Shown piece by piece: positions 28,124 through 36,786 of a DNA stretch of 64,000 nucleotides. The stretch is from an uncultured Sutterella sp. (GTDB lineage: Bacteria > Pseudomonadota > Gammaproteobacteria > Burkholderiales > Burkholderiaceae_F). Every line of letters begins with the position of its first letter. Positions within the stretch are counted from its first letter, which is position 1. The DNA lies in the NCBI GenBank assembly GCA_944392755.1, contig CALXXT010000070.1, positions 1 to 64,000 of the forward strand, given 5' to 3'. The notes beneath the pieces are model-generated. The model worked only from the letters and a program-made list of their open reading frames with translations. It had not been told where the DNA came from and did not search any database. The translations under genes and the position numbers were made by a program.

Positions 28124-30063
28124 TCGATGCGCGAAAGGAGAAATTCAGCCTGCTCGCGCTGCGCGTCGCTGCCGTGACGACGCACTTCCTCGAGAAGCTC
28201 GCGCGCCTCCTTCACGGCTCCGAGGCCGATGAAGGAATTGGCCAGCTTGAGCTTCGCGCCGTAGGCCTGCGTGCGGGCGGCTTCACGCTCGTTCGTCGGC
28301 CGAGACGGTTCGGCCGGCGGATTCGCCGCTTCCGCAGGCTCCGGTTCCGCCTGAGGCGGTTCGATCGGTTCGGGTGCGAGCGGCGGAACGTACTCCGAAG
28401 GCTTTTGGAGGACAGGCTGGGGCGCCTTCTCCTCCTTCTTCTCTTCGAGGTCGAGATCGATGGCGCGCACGGCTTCAGGCAGATCTGCGGGTCCGTGGCG
28501 CTTCGCCTCTTCGACGTCAAGCGGGGGCAGCTCGTCGTCGTTGGGATCGAGCCAAGGCTGATCGGCTGGCGCTTCCTTCGTCTGGCTGGCCGCAAAAGCC
28601 GCCTCCCCCGCGCCCATGGCGCCCGCCGTCGTCCCCTTGCGCACCGCCTCGCTCACCACCGCCTTCACGGCTTCGAGCTGCGCTTCGCTCGAGGGCTTCA
28701 CGTCGCGTTGAATTTCGACCGGTTTGGGTGCTCTGGCGATTTCCGGCTTTTGCTCTTCCTTGCGGCGCAGAAGGAAAAATCCGGCGAGCAGCAGAAGGAG
28801 CGCACCCGCGATCCAGAACCAGGTGCGGTCCGAATCAGCCGCTTCCGGCTGCGGGGCGGGCTTGGACGCATCCTCGGCGTCCGCCTTCGCGTCGACGGCC
28901 GGCTCGACCGTCTTTTCGCTCGAAGCCGAGCGGTCAGGCGCAGCCTGCGGCTTCGCGTCGGCCTTTTCCTCGGCGGACGGCTCGGCGACCTCCGCTTCGG
29001 CCGTTGAAGACGCTTCACGAGGCTTCTCGCCCTCGACCGGACTCGCCGCTTCCGCCGCGGGCGCAGTGCGCGCAACGGGAGCGCCCGCGCGCTCGTCGCC
29101 CGAAAGCGTGCGCGCCTGCAAAATCCGCGCCTTTTCCTCTTCGAAAGCCGTCCGTCCCGCCTGCGCGATCGACTGAGCGGTGCCGCCGCGCCGGCGTTCG
29201 GCATTCTGCGCTTCGGCCACCTTGCGCGCGCACTCGATCGAGACGGACTGCGCGTCGATCAAGTTCCGCGTCGAAAGCGGGACGACCGTGTCGCCGCGCA
29301 GGCTCCGGAAAGCGGCCTCGGCAGGCACGGCGAAGACGTCTTCCGCGAGCGGAGGTTCAAGCGTTGCGCCGACGATGATGCGGTCGGCCTTGCCGTCCTC
29401 GAAGGCCGAAGGATTGCGGTCGACGAAGGCAAGAAGAAGCTGCTCCATGGTCGTTCCCGGATAGGCCGGCCAATAAATGCGGCCGATCGACCAGAGCGTC
29501 ATTCCGGACTCAACCTTGAAGGCCTTCTCGGGCGTAAAGCCCGTGCGGTCCGCCGCTTCCCGCACAAGGCGGCGCGCGCTCTTCTGCACGCGCTTCGGCT
29601 TCGGAGCCTCCGCCGCCTTCTTGGGCTCCGACTTGGCCGAAAGCTTCGTGCGCTCGGCCGTCGGCACCACTTCGTAGCCCCCCTCCTTCGCCACGATCTG
29701 GTATTCGCGGAGCGTCACGGCGCCGCCCGCGTTGAGCTCGATCAGAAGCGGCAGCCCCGCCTGGGGCATCGCTTCGTCGCCCGCCACGCGAACCGTGATG
29801 CCGGAGCCGGCGGGATCCCGCGCGATGCGGATGCCCGCGACCTCCTTCTGCCACTCGACGCCGGCCGCCCTGTAGGCGTCGGGCGGAGCCACGCGCACCT
29901 CAAGCGGAGAGAGGCTGAGGTCGACGTCGTTGATCTCGAGACGGGCTTCAAGCGGCTCGCCGGGTCTGCTCTGCACCGTCAGGTCGCCGAGAGAAACGGC
30001 TGCCGAGACGGAGCTGAGGGTGAGAAGCGAGAGAAAAACAGCGGTTCTTTGATGAATCTGCAT
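28120..30063 (-). CDS. fimV: FimV-like peptidoglycan-binding polar hub protein
   Basis: A 647-residue FimV homologue. Signal peptide MQIHQRTAVFLSLLTLSSVSA is followed by the FimV N-terminal domain (LGDLTVQSRPGEPLEARLEI, the motif that names the family), a LysM-like segment (VESGMTLWSIGRIYWPAYPG) and an Ala/Glu/Pro-rich linker. One membrane helix follows (WFWIAGALLLLLAGFFLLRR, about residue 410), then an acidic cytoplasmic region and the C-terminal TPR-like block ANSFIGLGAVKEARELLEEV. The start at 30063 begins the signal peptide; the open frame upstream overlaps the next gene and is rejected. In Pseudomonas FimV organises the pole and twitching motility; no pilus genes are seen here. Confidence 0.9.
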   Translation of the reverse strand: MQIHQRTAVFLSLLTLSSVSAAVSLGDLTVQSRPGEPLEARLEINDVDLSLSPLEVRVAPPDAYRAAGVEWQKEVAGIRIARDPAGSGITVRVAGDEAMPQAGLPLLIELNAGGAVTLREYQIVAKEGGYEVVPTAERTKLSAKSEPKKAAEAPKPKRVQKSARRLVREAADRTGFTPEKAFKVESGMTLWSIGRIYWPAYPGTTMEQLLLAFVDRNPSAFEDGKADRIIVGATLEPPLAEDVFAVPAEAAFRSLRGDTVVPLSTRNLIDAQSVSIECARKVAEAQNAERRRGGTAQSIAQAGRTAFEEEKARILQARTLSGDERAGAPVARTAPAAEAASPVEGEKPREASSTAEAEVAEPSAEEKADAKPQAAPDRSASSEKTVEPAVDAKADAEDASKPAPQPEAADSDRTWFWIAGALLLLLAGFFLLRRKEEQKPEIARAPKPVEIQRDVKPSSEAQLEAVKAVVSEAVRKGTTAGAMGAGEAAFAASQTKEAPADQPWLDPNDDELPPLDVEEAKRHGPADLPEAVRAIDLDLEEKKEEKAPQPVLQKPSEYVPPLAPEPIEPPQAEPEPAEAANPPAEPSRPTNEREAARTQAYGAKLKLANSFIGLGAVKEARELLEEVRRHGSDAQREQAEFLLSRIE

Positions 30064-30148
30064 GACGAGAAGCGCCGATGAGGGGTAGGCGCCCCGGAGG
30101 GTGAAATTTAATCTTTTGAGTTTAGCAAAGAGGGTCGATCGCCCGAAA

Positions 30149-31258
30149 TCAGTCGGAGGGAAGCGCCGGAAGTCCTGCGGCCAGCCGATCGAACTCTTCG
30201 AGCCACTCAACGCGCCAGCGCCTTGCGTCGGACGCATCGGCCCAAGACGCTTCGATCGAAGCGGCAAGCATCCGACGGGTGTCTTCGAGCGAAAAGCCGA
30301 AAAATTCGAACGGAATCCGCCAGCTCTCGTCGATGCTCACGCGGTGCATCGTCGGGTCGTCGGAGTTCGGATACACGGACAGCCCCAGGTCCCGCATGCG
30401 GCGGATGGGATGATCAAGCGCCCAGCGCTCGGGTTCAAGCGTGCGCAGATAGTAGGAATTCGTCGGCACGACGGCGAAAGGAAGGGCTAGCCGCCTCGCC
30501 CTTTCCACGAGCTCCGGATTGTCCACGATCGTGTATCCGTGATCGATGCGGCAGGCTCCCAAAAGGTCAACCGCCGTCTCGACGTTGCGCCAATGCTCGC
30601 CGAATTCGCCCGCATGAATCGTGATCTTGAGGCCGCCTTCAGACGCCAGTCGGAAAGCCTTCCAAAAATTTTCAGGCTCGTGGCCGGTTTCCCGGTAGTC
30701 GATGCCGATGCCGGGAACAAGCGGCCGGTCCTTCATCGAAAGCACTTCCTCGACGAGCCGGCAGGCGTCTTCGGGAGAGGCTTCCCGGTCGATCGCCGGA
30801 ATGAGGCACCCCGAAATGCCGAAGCGCTCGGGCGCTTCGAGAAGCGCCGACTGAATGGCGCGGGCCCCGTCGGCATAGCTCATCCAGCGCGAAAGCCCCG
30901 TCCAATTCCAGGAAAACTCGATCCAGCGCACGCCGAGAGAGGCCGCCCGCTCGAGATGCTCGAGCGCAATGCGCCTGAGCATCTCGGGCTCTCGAAGCAC
31001 CTGCGACTCGAGCGTGCGGAAGATCTTCAGGACCCCGACCGGCTTTTCGCCCCGGGTGTAGAACGCGGAAATCTCTTCGTCCGAGACCGACGCTCCCGAC
31101 TCACGCACGAGATCTCGAAAAGTCGATTCCGCGATGGTGCCCAAAAGATGGCAGTGGGTTTCCGCCTTGGGAAAGGTTCGGAAAAAGGCAAGCCACTCCG
31201 GCGTGAGCTGCCTGCGCAAGGGACTGTCGGGAACCCATCCCGGATTCGTGCTTCTCAT
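30149..31258 (-). CDS. Adenosine deaminase family amidohydrolase
   Basis: A 369-residue TIM-barrel metal hydrolase of the adenosine/adenine deaminase family. The metal HxH reads PKAETHCHLLGTI (usually PKxELHxHLxG), the catalytic Glu is in ITIHAGEFG, followed by CRIDHGYTI and the metal Asp in YPNSDDPTM. All catalytic positions are kept, but the N-terminal motif departs from classical Add, so adenosine, adenine or aminofutalosine are possible substrates. It opens the interval between rimO and fimV on the same strand, 12 bases after the rimO... gene start side; co-transcription with fimV (85-base gap) is plausible. Confidence 0.8.
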   Translation of the reverse strand: MRSTNPGWVPDSPLRRQLTPEWLAFFRTFPKAETHCHLLGTIAESTFRDLVRESGASVSDEEISAFYTRGEKPVGVLKIFRTLESQVLREPEMLRRIALEHLERAASLGVRWIEFSWNWTGLSRWMSYADGARAIQSALLEAPERFGISGCLIPAIDREASPEDACRLVEEVLSMKDRPLVPGIGIDYRETGHEPENFWKAFRLASEGGLKITIHAGEFGEHWRNVETAVDLLGACRIDHGYTIVDNPELVERARRLALPFAVVPTNSYYLRTLEPERWALDHPIRRMRDLGLSVYPNSDDPTMHRVSIDESWRIPFEFFGFSLEDTRRMLAASIEASWADASDARRWRVEWLEEFDRLAAGLPALPSD

Positions 31259-31270
31259 GCTCTTCCTCTC

Positions 31271-32611
31271 TTAATCCAAAACTTCGCGGCCGATCAGATC
31301 GTGCTCTTCGTTCGCCGTGATGCGCACCTTGACGAAGTCTCCGGGCTTGAGCGGCCGATCGGTCGTCACGTAGCAGACGCCGTCGATGTCCGGTGCGTCC
31401 GCCTTCGTGCGGCCGACCGCCACGCCGTCCTCATCGGGCGCCTCGTCGATCAGAACATCCTGAACGGTGCCGACCTTTCTCTTGAGCTTCTCGAGCGAAA
31501 TCTCGGCCTGAAGCTCCATGAAGCGCCGGCGGCGGTCCTCGCGCACTTCATCGGGAAGCTGTCCGGGAAGCGCGTTCGCGGCCGCTCCGTCGACTGGGGA
31601 GTAGGCGAAGCACCCGACCCGGTCGAGCTGCGCCTCGCGCAGGAAGTCGAGGAGGTACTCGAACTCCTCTTCGGTCTCGCCCGGGAACCCCGCAATGAAG
31701 GTTGAGCGGATCGTGATGTCGGGACAGGCGCGGCGCCATGCGGCGATGCGCTCGAGATTCTTCTCGGCCGATGCCGGGCGCTTCATCGCCTTCAGGATGC
31801 GCGGATGCGCGTGCTGGAAGGGAACGTCGAGATAAGGGAGGATCAGTCCCTCGGCCATGAGGGGAACGACCTCGTCGACGCTCGGATAGGGATAGACGTA
31901 GTGAAGCCGCGTCCAGAGGCCGAGACGGCCGAGCTCGCGACAGAGGTCAAGGAGCCTCGTGCGAACGGGGCGTCCGCCCGCGAAGTCGAGCTTGTAGCGC
32001 GCGTCGACGCCGTAGGCGGCCGTATCCTGACTGATGACGAGAAGCTCCTTCACGCCCGCAGCCTTCAGGTTTTCGGCTTCTCGAACGATGTCGCCGATCG
32101 GGCGGCTCACGAGCGTTCCCCGCAGCTGCGGAATGATGCAGAAGGTGCAGTGATGATTGCAGCCTTCGCTGATCTTGAGGTAGGCATAGTGACGGGGCGT
32201 GAGCCGAACGCCCGCCGCGGGAACGAGGTCGCCCCAGGGTTCGTGGGGCCGCGGCAGATGGCTTTCGACGAGCCGCACCACCTCCTCGACCTGATCGGGC
32301 CCCGTGACGCCGAGCACCTTCGGCATCTTTTCGGCAATGAAGTTCGAACCGTCAGGGTTCTTCTTTCCGCCGAGGCATCCGCAGACGATCACGCGGCCGT
32401 TCTCGTCGAGCGCTTCGGCGATCGCCTGAAGACTCTCCGCCACGGCTTCGTTCACGAAGCCGCAGGTGTTCACGATGACGAGGTCGGCCTCTTCGTACGT
32501 CTGCCCGATGCGGTAGCCGCGGGCGCGCAGTTCGGTGACGATGCGCTCGGTGTCGACGAGCGCCTTGGGGCAGCCGAGGGAAACAAATCCGACAACAGGA
32601 ATTTTCTTCAT
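31271..32611 (-). CDS. rimO: Ribosomal protein S12 methylthiotransferase
   Basis: A 446-residue radical-SAM enzyme adding a methylthio group to Asp88 of ribosomal protein S12. The N-terminal cluster cysteines are in [21 protein letters not shown] and VCGCLGG; the radical-SAM CxxxCxxC is in [20 protein letters not shown]-terminal TRAM region follows. SLGCPK with VDTE distinguishes RimO from MiaB. 12 bases separate its stop from the downstream deaminase gene, so those two are probably co-transcribed. Confidence 0.95.
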   Translation of the reverse strand: MKKIPVVGFVSLGCPKALVDTERIVTELRARGYRIGQTYEEADLVIVNTCGFVNEAVAESLQAIAEALDENGRVIVCGCLGGKKNPDGSNFIAEKMPKVLGVTGPDQVEEVVRLVESHLPRPHEPWGDLVPAAGVRLTPRHYAYLKISEGCNHHCTFCIIPQLRGTLVSRPIGDIVREAENLKAAGVKELLVISQDTAAYGVDARYKLDFAGGRPVRTRLLDLCRELGRLGLWTRLHYVYPYPSVDEVVPLMAEGLILPYLDVPFQHAHPRILKAMKRPASAEKNLERIAAWRRACPDITIRSTFIAGFPGETEEEFEYLLDFLREAQLDRVGCFAYSPVDGAAANALPGQLPDEVREDRRRRFMELQAEISLEKLKRKVGTVQDVLIDEAPDEDGVAVGRTKADAPDIDGVCYVTTDRPLKPGDFVKVRITANEEHDLIGREVLD

Positions 32612-32623
32612 AGGGTCTCAAAG

Positions 32624-32644
32624 GGCTCCGCGCCGTGCGGAGCC
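32624..32644 (-). terminator. Hairpin between pgeF and rimO
   Basis: Perfect 8-base stem GGCTCCGC / GCGGAGCC with a five-base loop, 17 bases past the pgeF stop on the minus strand. The trailing CTTTGAG is only weakly T-rich, so this may be a leaky terminator. Confidence 0.45.
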
Positions 32645-32660
32645 GCGGTTGTTGCAAAAA

Positions 32661-33452
32661 TCAAGCTTCGGGCTTCATCCAGATGAGCGCCGCATGACGG
32701 CCCGATCGTTCGCCGTCGCGCCGGAAGCTCCAGAAGCGCGCCGGATCGGCGTAGGTCGAAAGGGCGCAGTCTGCCGTCCGAGCCTCATCGATTCCCGCGT
32801 CGGCGAGCGCCATGCGGGCGAGAAGTCCAAGGTCGGCAAGGAACTTCCCGCCTTGAACCGGCCGAAAGGCGGCCTGCGCTTCGGGAAGATGAGCGCGCAT
32901 CGCCTCCAGCACGTCCTCCCCGACTTCAAAAGCGTCGGCGCCGATGCGGGGGCCGAGCCACGCCGCCAGATCGAGCGAGGCGTCTCGAGCCAGCATGGCC
33001 TGCACCGTTTTCTGAATGACCCCGTCGGCGAGGCTCCTCCATCCCGCGTGCACCGCTGCGACGGCGCGTCCAGAGCGGTCGGCAAGAAGCACCGGAAGGC
33101 AGTCGGCCGTCATGACGGCGCAGACCACGCCGGGAGTGAACGTGTACGAGGCGTCCGCCTCGGGCGCTCCTTCGATGCGGTCGGCTTCGAGCACGGTCGT
33201 GCCGTGAACCTGGGTCAGCCAGCGCGGCTCCTCGGGAACGAGGCCGCGCACGATCTGGCGGTTCATCCGCACGCACGCCGCGGCATCCCCCGTATGTTCG
33301 GCAAGATTGAGCCCCATGATCCCTTCGGGGCCGCCCCAGGGGCCGCTGGAAACGCCGCCCATGCGCTCCGTAAAGAAAGCCGAAACGCCCGTGGGGGCGG
33401 GTTCGGGCCAGACGGGAACAATCCGCGACAGTTCGGGCTTGAAGAAATCCAT
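32661..33452 (-). CDS. pgeF: Peptidoglycan editing factor / YfiH-type copper oxidase-fold protein
   Basis: A 263-residue YfiH/PgeF (DUF152) protein. Metal-site residues are in LTQVHGTTVLE, MTADCLPVLLADR and VAAVHAGWRSLADGV (His, Cys, His). In E. coli it removes wrongly incorporated L-Ser from peptidoglycan precursors; homologues also act on purine nucleosides. The ATG at 33452 overlaps the rluD stop (TGATG) and has GAGGAG upstream; the longer open frame inside rluD is rejected. rluD-pgeF adjacency is a common proteobacterial pair. Confidence 0.9.
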   Translation of the reverse strand: MDFFKPELSRIVPVWPEPAPTGVSAFFTERMGGVSSGPWGGPEGIMGLNLAEHTGDAAACVRMNRQIVRGLVPEEPRWLTQVHGTTVLEADRIEGAPEADASYTFTPGVVCAVMTADCLPVLLADRSGRAVAAVHAGWRSLADGVIQKTVQAMLARDASLDLAAWLGPRIGADAFEVGEDVLEAMRAHLPEAQAAFRPVQGGKFLADLGLLARMALADAGIDEARTADCALSTYADPARFWSFRRDGERSGRHAALIWMKPEA

Positions 33453-34510
33453 CAGCTCAACTCCTCTTCGAACAGCGAACTCGGCCGATCGAGCGGGCCG
33501 AACCCCAATTCCTCCATAAGCGCCGCCATGTCCTCGGGCGGCGGCACGAACCACTGCATCGCTTCGCCCGTCGTCGGGTGCAGAATGCCGAGCCGCGAAG
33601 CGTGAAGCGCCTGACGGTGGAAGTCGAGCGCGTTCTCGAGCTTCACCGCGACGCCGGGCGCACGTCCGCGGTAAAGCTGATCGCCCAGAAGCGGCAGATC
33701 CTCTCCCGTGAGGTGAACGCGGATTTGATGCGTGCGGCCCGTGTCGAGCCGGCAAACGACCCAGCTCATGGGAATTCCGTCGGAGCTCGACCAGCCTGCG
33801 GTGCGCACGCGCGTGCGCGCGGGCTTCGCGCGCACCCCGGTCGAGCCCGGGAATCCCTTGAAGCGGATTCGGCTCCTCGGGTCGCGACCGATCGGCACTT
33901 CAACGACGAAGTCGGGCGCCGCCGAGCCGATCGTCACCGCCCAGTACTCCCGCTTCACGGTGCGCTCCTGGAGCTGACGCACGAGATTCGTCTGCGCCGC
34001 CAGCGTTTTGGCTACGACCATGAGGCCCGTCGTGTCGCGGTCGAGCCGGTGCACGATTCCTGCGCGCGGCACGCTCATCAATTCCGGATACCGGTAGAGC
34101 AGTCCGTTCATCAGAGTCCCGCCGGGATTTCCGGCGCCGGGATGAACGACAAGGCCCGCCGGCTTGTTGACGACGACCACGGCGTCGTCCTCGTAGACCA
34201 CTTCGAAATCAATTCCCTCTTCCGGCTCGAAGCGCATCTGATCGCCCGCATGCGGCTTGGCGAGGAGCCGCACGACGTCGCCTTCGGCCACGCGGTCCCG
34301 CGGCTTCGAGGCAGGCACGCCGTTCACCTCGACCGAACCCTCCTCAATGAGCTTTTGGAGTCGGGCGCGCGAAACCTCGGGCATCAGCTGCGCGAGCACC
34401 TTGTCAAGGCGCTCGCCCCAAACTCCCTCGAGCGTGAAGACGGGCAAAATCTCTTCGTCTTCGAAATCGTCGGAAAACGCCTCCTCGCTATAATCGGGGG
34501 CGCTATCCAT
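33452..34510 (-). CDS. rluD: 23S rRNA pseudouridine synthase RluD family
   Basis: A 352-residue RluA-type pseudouridine synthase with an N-terminal S4 RNA-binding domain (ERLDKVLAQLMPEVSRARLQ) and catalytic Asp in GIVHRLDRDTTGLMVVAKT; a later block is RLDTGRTHQIRVHLT. RluD modifies U1911, U1915 and U1917 of helix 69. Two starts are possible: ATG at 34510, with AGGA five bases upstream, and ATG at 34528, which would share bases with the bamD start on the other strand. I prefer 34510. It is divergent from bamD, as in other betaproteobacteria. Confidence 0.92.
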   Translation of the reverse strand: MDSAPDYSEEAFSDDFEDEEILPVFTLEGVWGERLDKVLAQLMPEVSRARLQKLIEEGSVEVNGVPASKPRDRVAEGDVVRLLAKPHAGDQMRFEPEEGIDFEVVYEDDAVVVVNKPAGLVVHPGAGNPGGTLMNGLLYRYPELMSVPRAGIVHRLDRDTTGLMVVAKTLAAQTNLVRQLQERTVKREYWAVTIGSAAPDFVVEVPIGRDPRSRIRFKGFPGSTGVRAKPARTRVRTAGWSSSDGIPMSWVVCRLDTGRTHQIRVHLTGEDLPLLGDQLYRGRAPGVAVKLENALDFHRQALHASRLGILHPTTGEAMQWFVPPPEDMAALMEELGFGPLDRPSSLFEEELS

Positions 34511-34526
34511 TTTGTCCTGGCTTGTC

Positions 34527-35315
34527 ATGAATCTTGCACATTCCTTCAAACGGCTTCTGATGCGCACCACCGCGCTCGTCGCGGTGACGCTCGCAACCGC
34601 TTCCTGCTCGTGGCTGCAGGACCTTGAAACAGACCCTACGATCGACTGGCCGGCCGATCGCCTCTATTCGGAAGCGCGTTCCGCGCTTGATGATAGCAAT
34701 TGGACCACGGCGAAGGACTACTACCAGAAGCTCGAAGCGCGCTACCCCTTCGGTCAGTACGCTCAGCAGGGTCAGATCGAACTCATCTACGCGACTTGGA
34801 AGGACGGCGACGCTCCGGGCGCGGTGCAGGCCGCAGATCGTTTCCTGCGCAGCTACCCGAATCATCAGAACAGCGACTACGTGATGTTCCTGAAGGCGCT
34901 GGCGACGCTCAACGAGAATGACAGCTGGTTCTCGATCCTTTCGGCCGAAGACCTTGCCGACCGCGATGCGGACGCCTCAAAGCAGGCCTTCGACATCTTC
35001 AAGGAGCTCATCCTCCGCTATCCGAACAGCCGCTTTGCGCCGGAAGCCCGCCGCCGCATGCACGAGCTCGTCCTCGCGCAGGCCGAGCATGAACTGAACA
35101 CGGCGAAGTACTACTACGTGCGCCATGCGTACGTGGCCGCGATCGAACGCGCGCAGCGCGTCGTCAAGGACTTTCAGAACACCCCGATGCGCGACGATGC
35201 GCTCGAGCTCATCGCCAACGCCTACGAGGCGCTGCACCTGACGGATCTTGCGAACGACACCCGCCGCATCATCGAACTCAACAAGGGCGGCGAGATCGCT
35301 CAGCCCTCGCGCTGA
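34527..35315 (+). CDS. bamD: Outer membrane assembly lipoprotein BamD
   Basis: A 262-residue lipoprotein of the Bam complex, which folds beta-barrels into the outer membrane. The signal peptide ends at TASC, giving the lipidated Cys; the mature part starts SWLQDLETDPT and contains TPR-type repeats (LYSEARSALDDSNWTTAKDY, YPFGQYAQQGQIEL, FLRSYPNHQNSDYVMFLKAL). Either ATG at 34527 or ATG at 34560 gives a usable signal peptide; neither has a clear ribosome site. A strong terminator follows. BamD is essential in proteobacteria studied so far and would serve the autotransporter encoded here. Confidence 0.95.
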   Translation: MNLAHSFKRLLMRTTALVAVTLATASCSWLQDLETDPTIDWPADRLYSEARSALDDSNWTTAKDYYQKLEARYPFGQYAQQGQIELIYATWKDGDAPGAVQAADRFLRSYPNHQNSDYVMFLKALATLNENDSWFSILSAEDLADRDADASKQAFDIFKELILRYPNSRFAPEARRRMHELVLAQAEHELNTAKYYYVRHAYVAAIERAQRVVKDFQNTPMRDDALELIANAYEALHLTDLANDTRRIIELNKGGEIAQPSR

Positions 35316-35336
35316 TCCTCCATTCCTTTCCGCTGC

Positions 35337-35370
35337 AAAAAAGCCGCTTCACCTTCGAAGCGGCTTTTTT
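35337..35370. terminator. Bidirectional terminator after bamD
   Basis: Fourteen-base perfect stem AAAAAAGCCGCTTC / GAAGCGGCTTTTTT with a six-base loop, 21 bases past the bamD stop. The A and T tracts make it usable in both directions. Confidence 0.9.
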
Positions 35371-35588
35371 CATGCCCGCGTGCGCGATTAGATGAAACCC
35401 ACTAGGGGAAAGCGCCTGCGGCGACGGCTGTTCGAGCAAACACTCATGCAAAAAGAAGCGCAAGGCCGCCGTCGACCGCTCGATCGGCATTCAAAATCAA
35501 GGAAAGCAAAGATGACGATCGAACCGCCGCGGACGCCGCAGAAGCGCCCGGAGATGCGAGCGCATCGAGAAAACGGAGAAAAAATCTT

Positions 35589-36692
35589 ATGGAAAACTAC
35601 ACCGTCACGCTCCCGCATTACAGCGTCGGTTCCCGCTGCTACGAAGAGCTCGGACCCGTCGCCGCCCTCTACGGCCGCAAAGTCGCCGTCGTCGGCGGCG
35701 AAACTGCGCTTCAGAAAGCCGGCGCACAACTGAAGGCCGCCATTGAAGCGGCCGGCCTTGAAGTGACCGAATGGTCCGTTTACGGCAAGGACGCCACGAT
35801 GGCGAACGTGCGCCGCATCGTTGAAAGCGAAGGCGCCAAGGCGGCGGACATCGTCTTCGGGGTGGGCGGCGGCCGCGCGATCGATACGGTGAAGGCTGCG
35901 GCGGACTTCCTCGGGAAACCCTTCTTCTCCTTCCCGACCGTCGCCTCGAACTGCGCGCCGATTTCGGCGATCAGCGTCATCTACCATGAAGACGGATCTC
36001 TCGACTGCTACCACTTTCCCAAGCGCTGTCCCGATCACTGCTTCGTCAACACGAGCGTCATTCTCGACAGTCCCGAGCCGCTTTTCTGGGCGGGCATCGG
36101 CGACGCGCTCTCGAAGCAGATCGAATCCCAGCTTGCCAGCCGCGGCCGCAAGCTCGCCCACACGCCCCTCATGGGCGTTCAGATGGGCCTGATCTGCGAG
36201 GCGCCTCTGATGGAGTACGGCAGACGGGCGCTCGAAGACTTCCGATCCGGCGTCGAGTCGGACGCCTTCGTGCAGGTCGTTCTCGACATCATCATCTCGA
36301 CCGGGATCGTCTCCAACCTTGTGACGACGCGGGACGACTACTACTACAACTCTTCGCTCGCGCACTGCTTCTACAACGCGTCGATGGTGCTTCCCGCCGT
36401 GCACAAGCACCTGCACGGCGAAGTGGTGAGCTTCGGGAATCTCGTCCTGGAAGCCGCGGACGGCTGCGACGAAGACCTCGAGCGCTTCGTGCGCTTCAAC
36501 GCGTCGATCGGACTCCCGGTCACGCTTGAAGCGATCGACATCACGAGCGAAGCCGATCTCGACGCCCTGATCGAGCGCGCCCCGTCGATCCGCGAATGGA
36601 AGTGCGTGCCTTATGAAATGACGAAGGAGAAGTTCCGAGCGGCAATTTTGAAGGCCGACGCCGCGGGCCGGGCTTTCCTTGCCCGTCGCTGA
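35589..36692 (+). CDS. Iron-containing alcohol/glycerol dehydrogenase family protein
   Basis: A 367-residue member of the GldA/HcxA branch of family III dehydrogenases. The NAD-binding GVGGGRAIDTVKAAAD is present, and metal-ligand candidates are Asp in AGIGDALSKQIE and His in SLAHCFYNAS and HKHLHGEVVSFG. By eye it is closer to YbdH/HcxA (hydroxycarboxylate dehydrogenase) and glycerol dehydrogenase than to butanol dehydrogenases. GGAG precedes the ATG. It is alone between the bamD terminator and a convergent hairpin. The actual substrate (glycerol, 2-hydroxyacid, other) cannot be told from sequence. Confidence 0.82.
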   Translation: MENYTVTLPHYSVGSRCYEELGPVAALYGRKVAVVGGETALQKAGAQLKAAIEAAGLEVTEWSVYGKDATMANVRRIVESEGAKAADIVFGVGGGRAIDTVKAAADFLGKPFFSFPTVASNCAPISAISVIYHEDGSLDCYHFPKRCPDHCFVNTSVILDSPEPLFWAGIGDALSKQIESQLASRGRKLAHTPLMGVQMGLICEAPLMEYGRRALEDFRSGVESDAFVQVVLDIIISTGIVSNLVTTRDDYYYNSSLAHCFYNASMVLPAVHKHLHGEVVSFGNLVLEAADGCDEDLERFVRFNASIGLPVTLEAIDITSEADLDALIERAPSIREWKCVPYEMTKEKFRAAILKADAAGRAFLARR

Positions 36693-36717
36693 AGCTCCGG
36701 GAGATGAGGAGAAAGAG

Positions 36718-36764
36718 ACTGCCCGCGCGGCGTCCCCCGGTCGGGGCTTCGCCGCGCGGGCAGT
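36718..36764. terminator. Convergent terminator hairpin
   Basis: Perfect 15-base inverted repeat ACTGCCCGCGCGGCG (36718-36732) and its complement (36750-36764) between the convergent dehydrogenase and MFS genes. On the minus strand CTCTTTCTCC follows, a modest T-rich tail. Confidence 0.7.
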
Positions 36765-36786
36765 TCCTTGCTTCGACGAATCTCCT

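Noticed and set aside
30064..30267. N-terminal extension of fimV
   Set aside because: It overlaps the end of the deaminase gene and would place the signal peptide internally.
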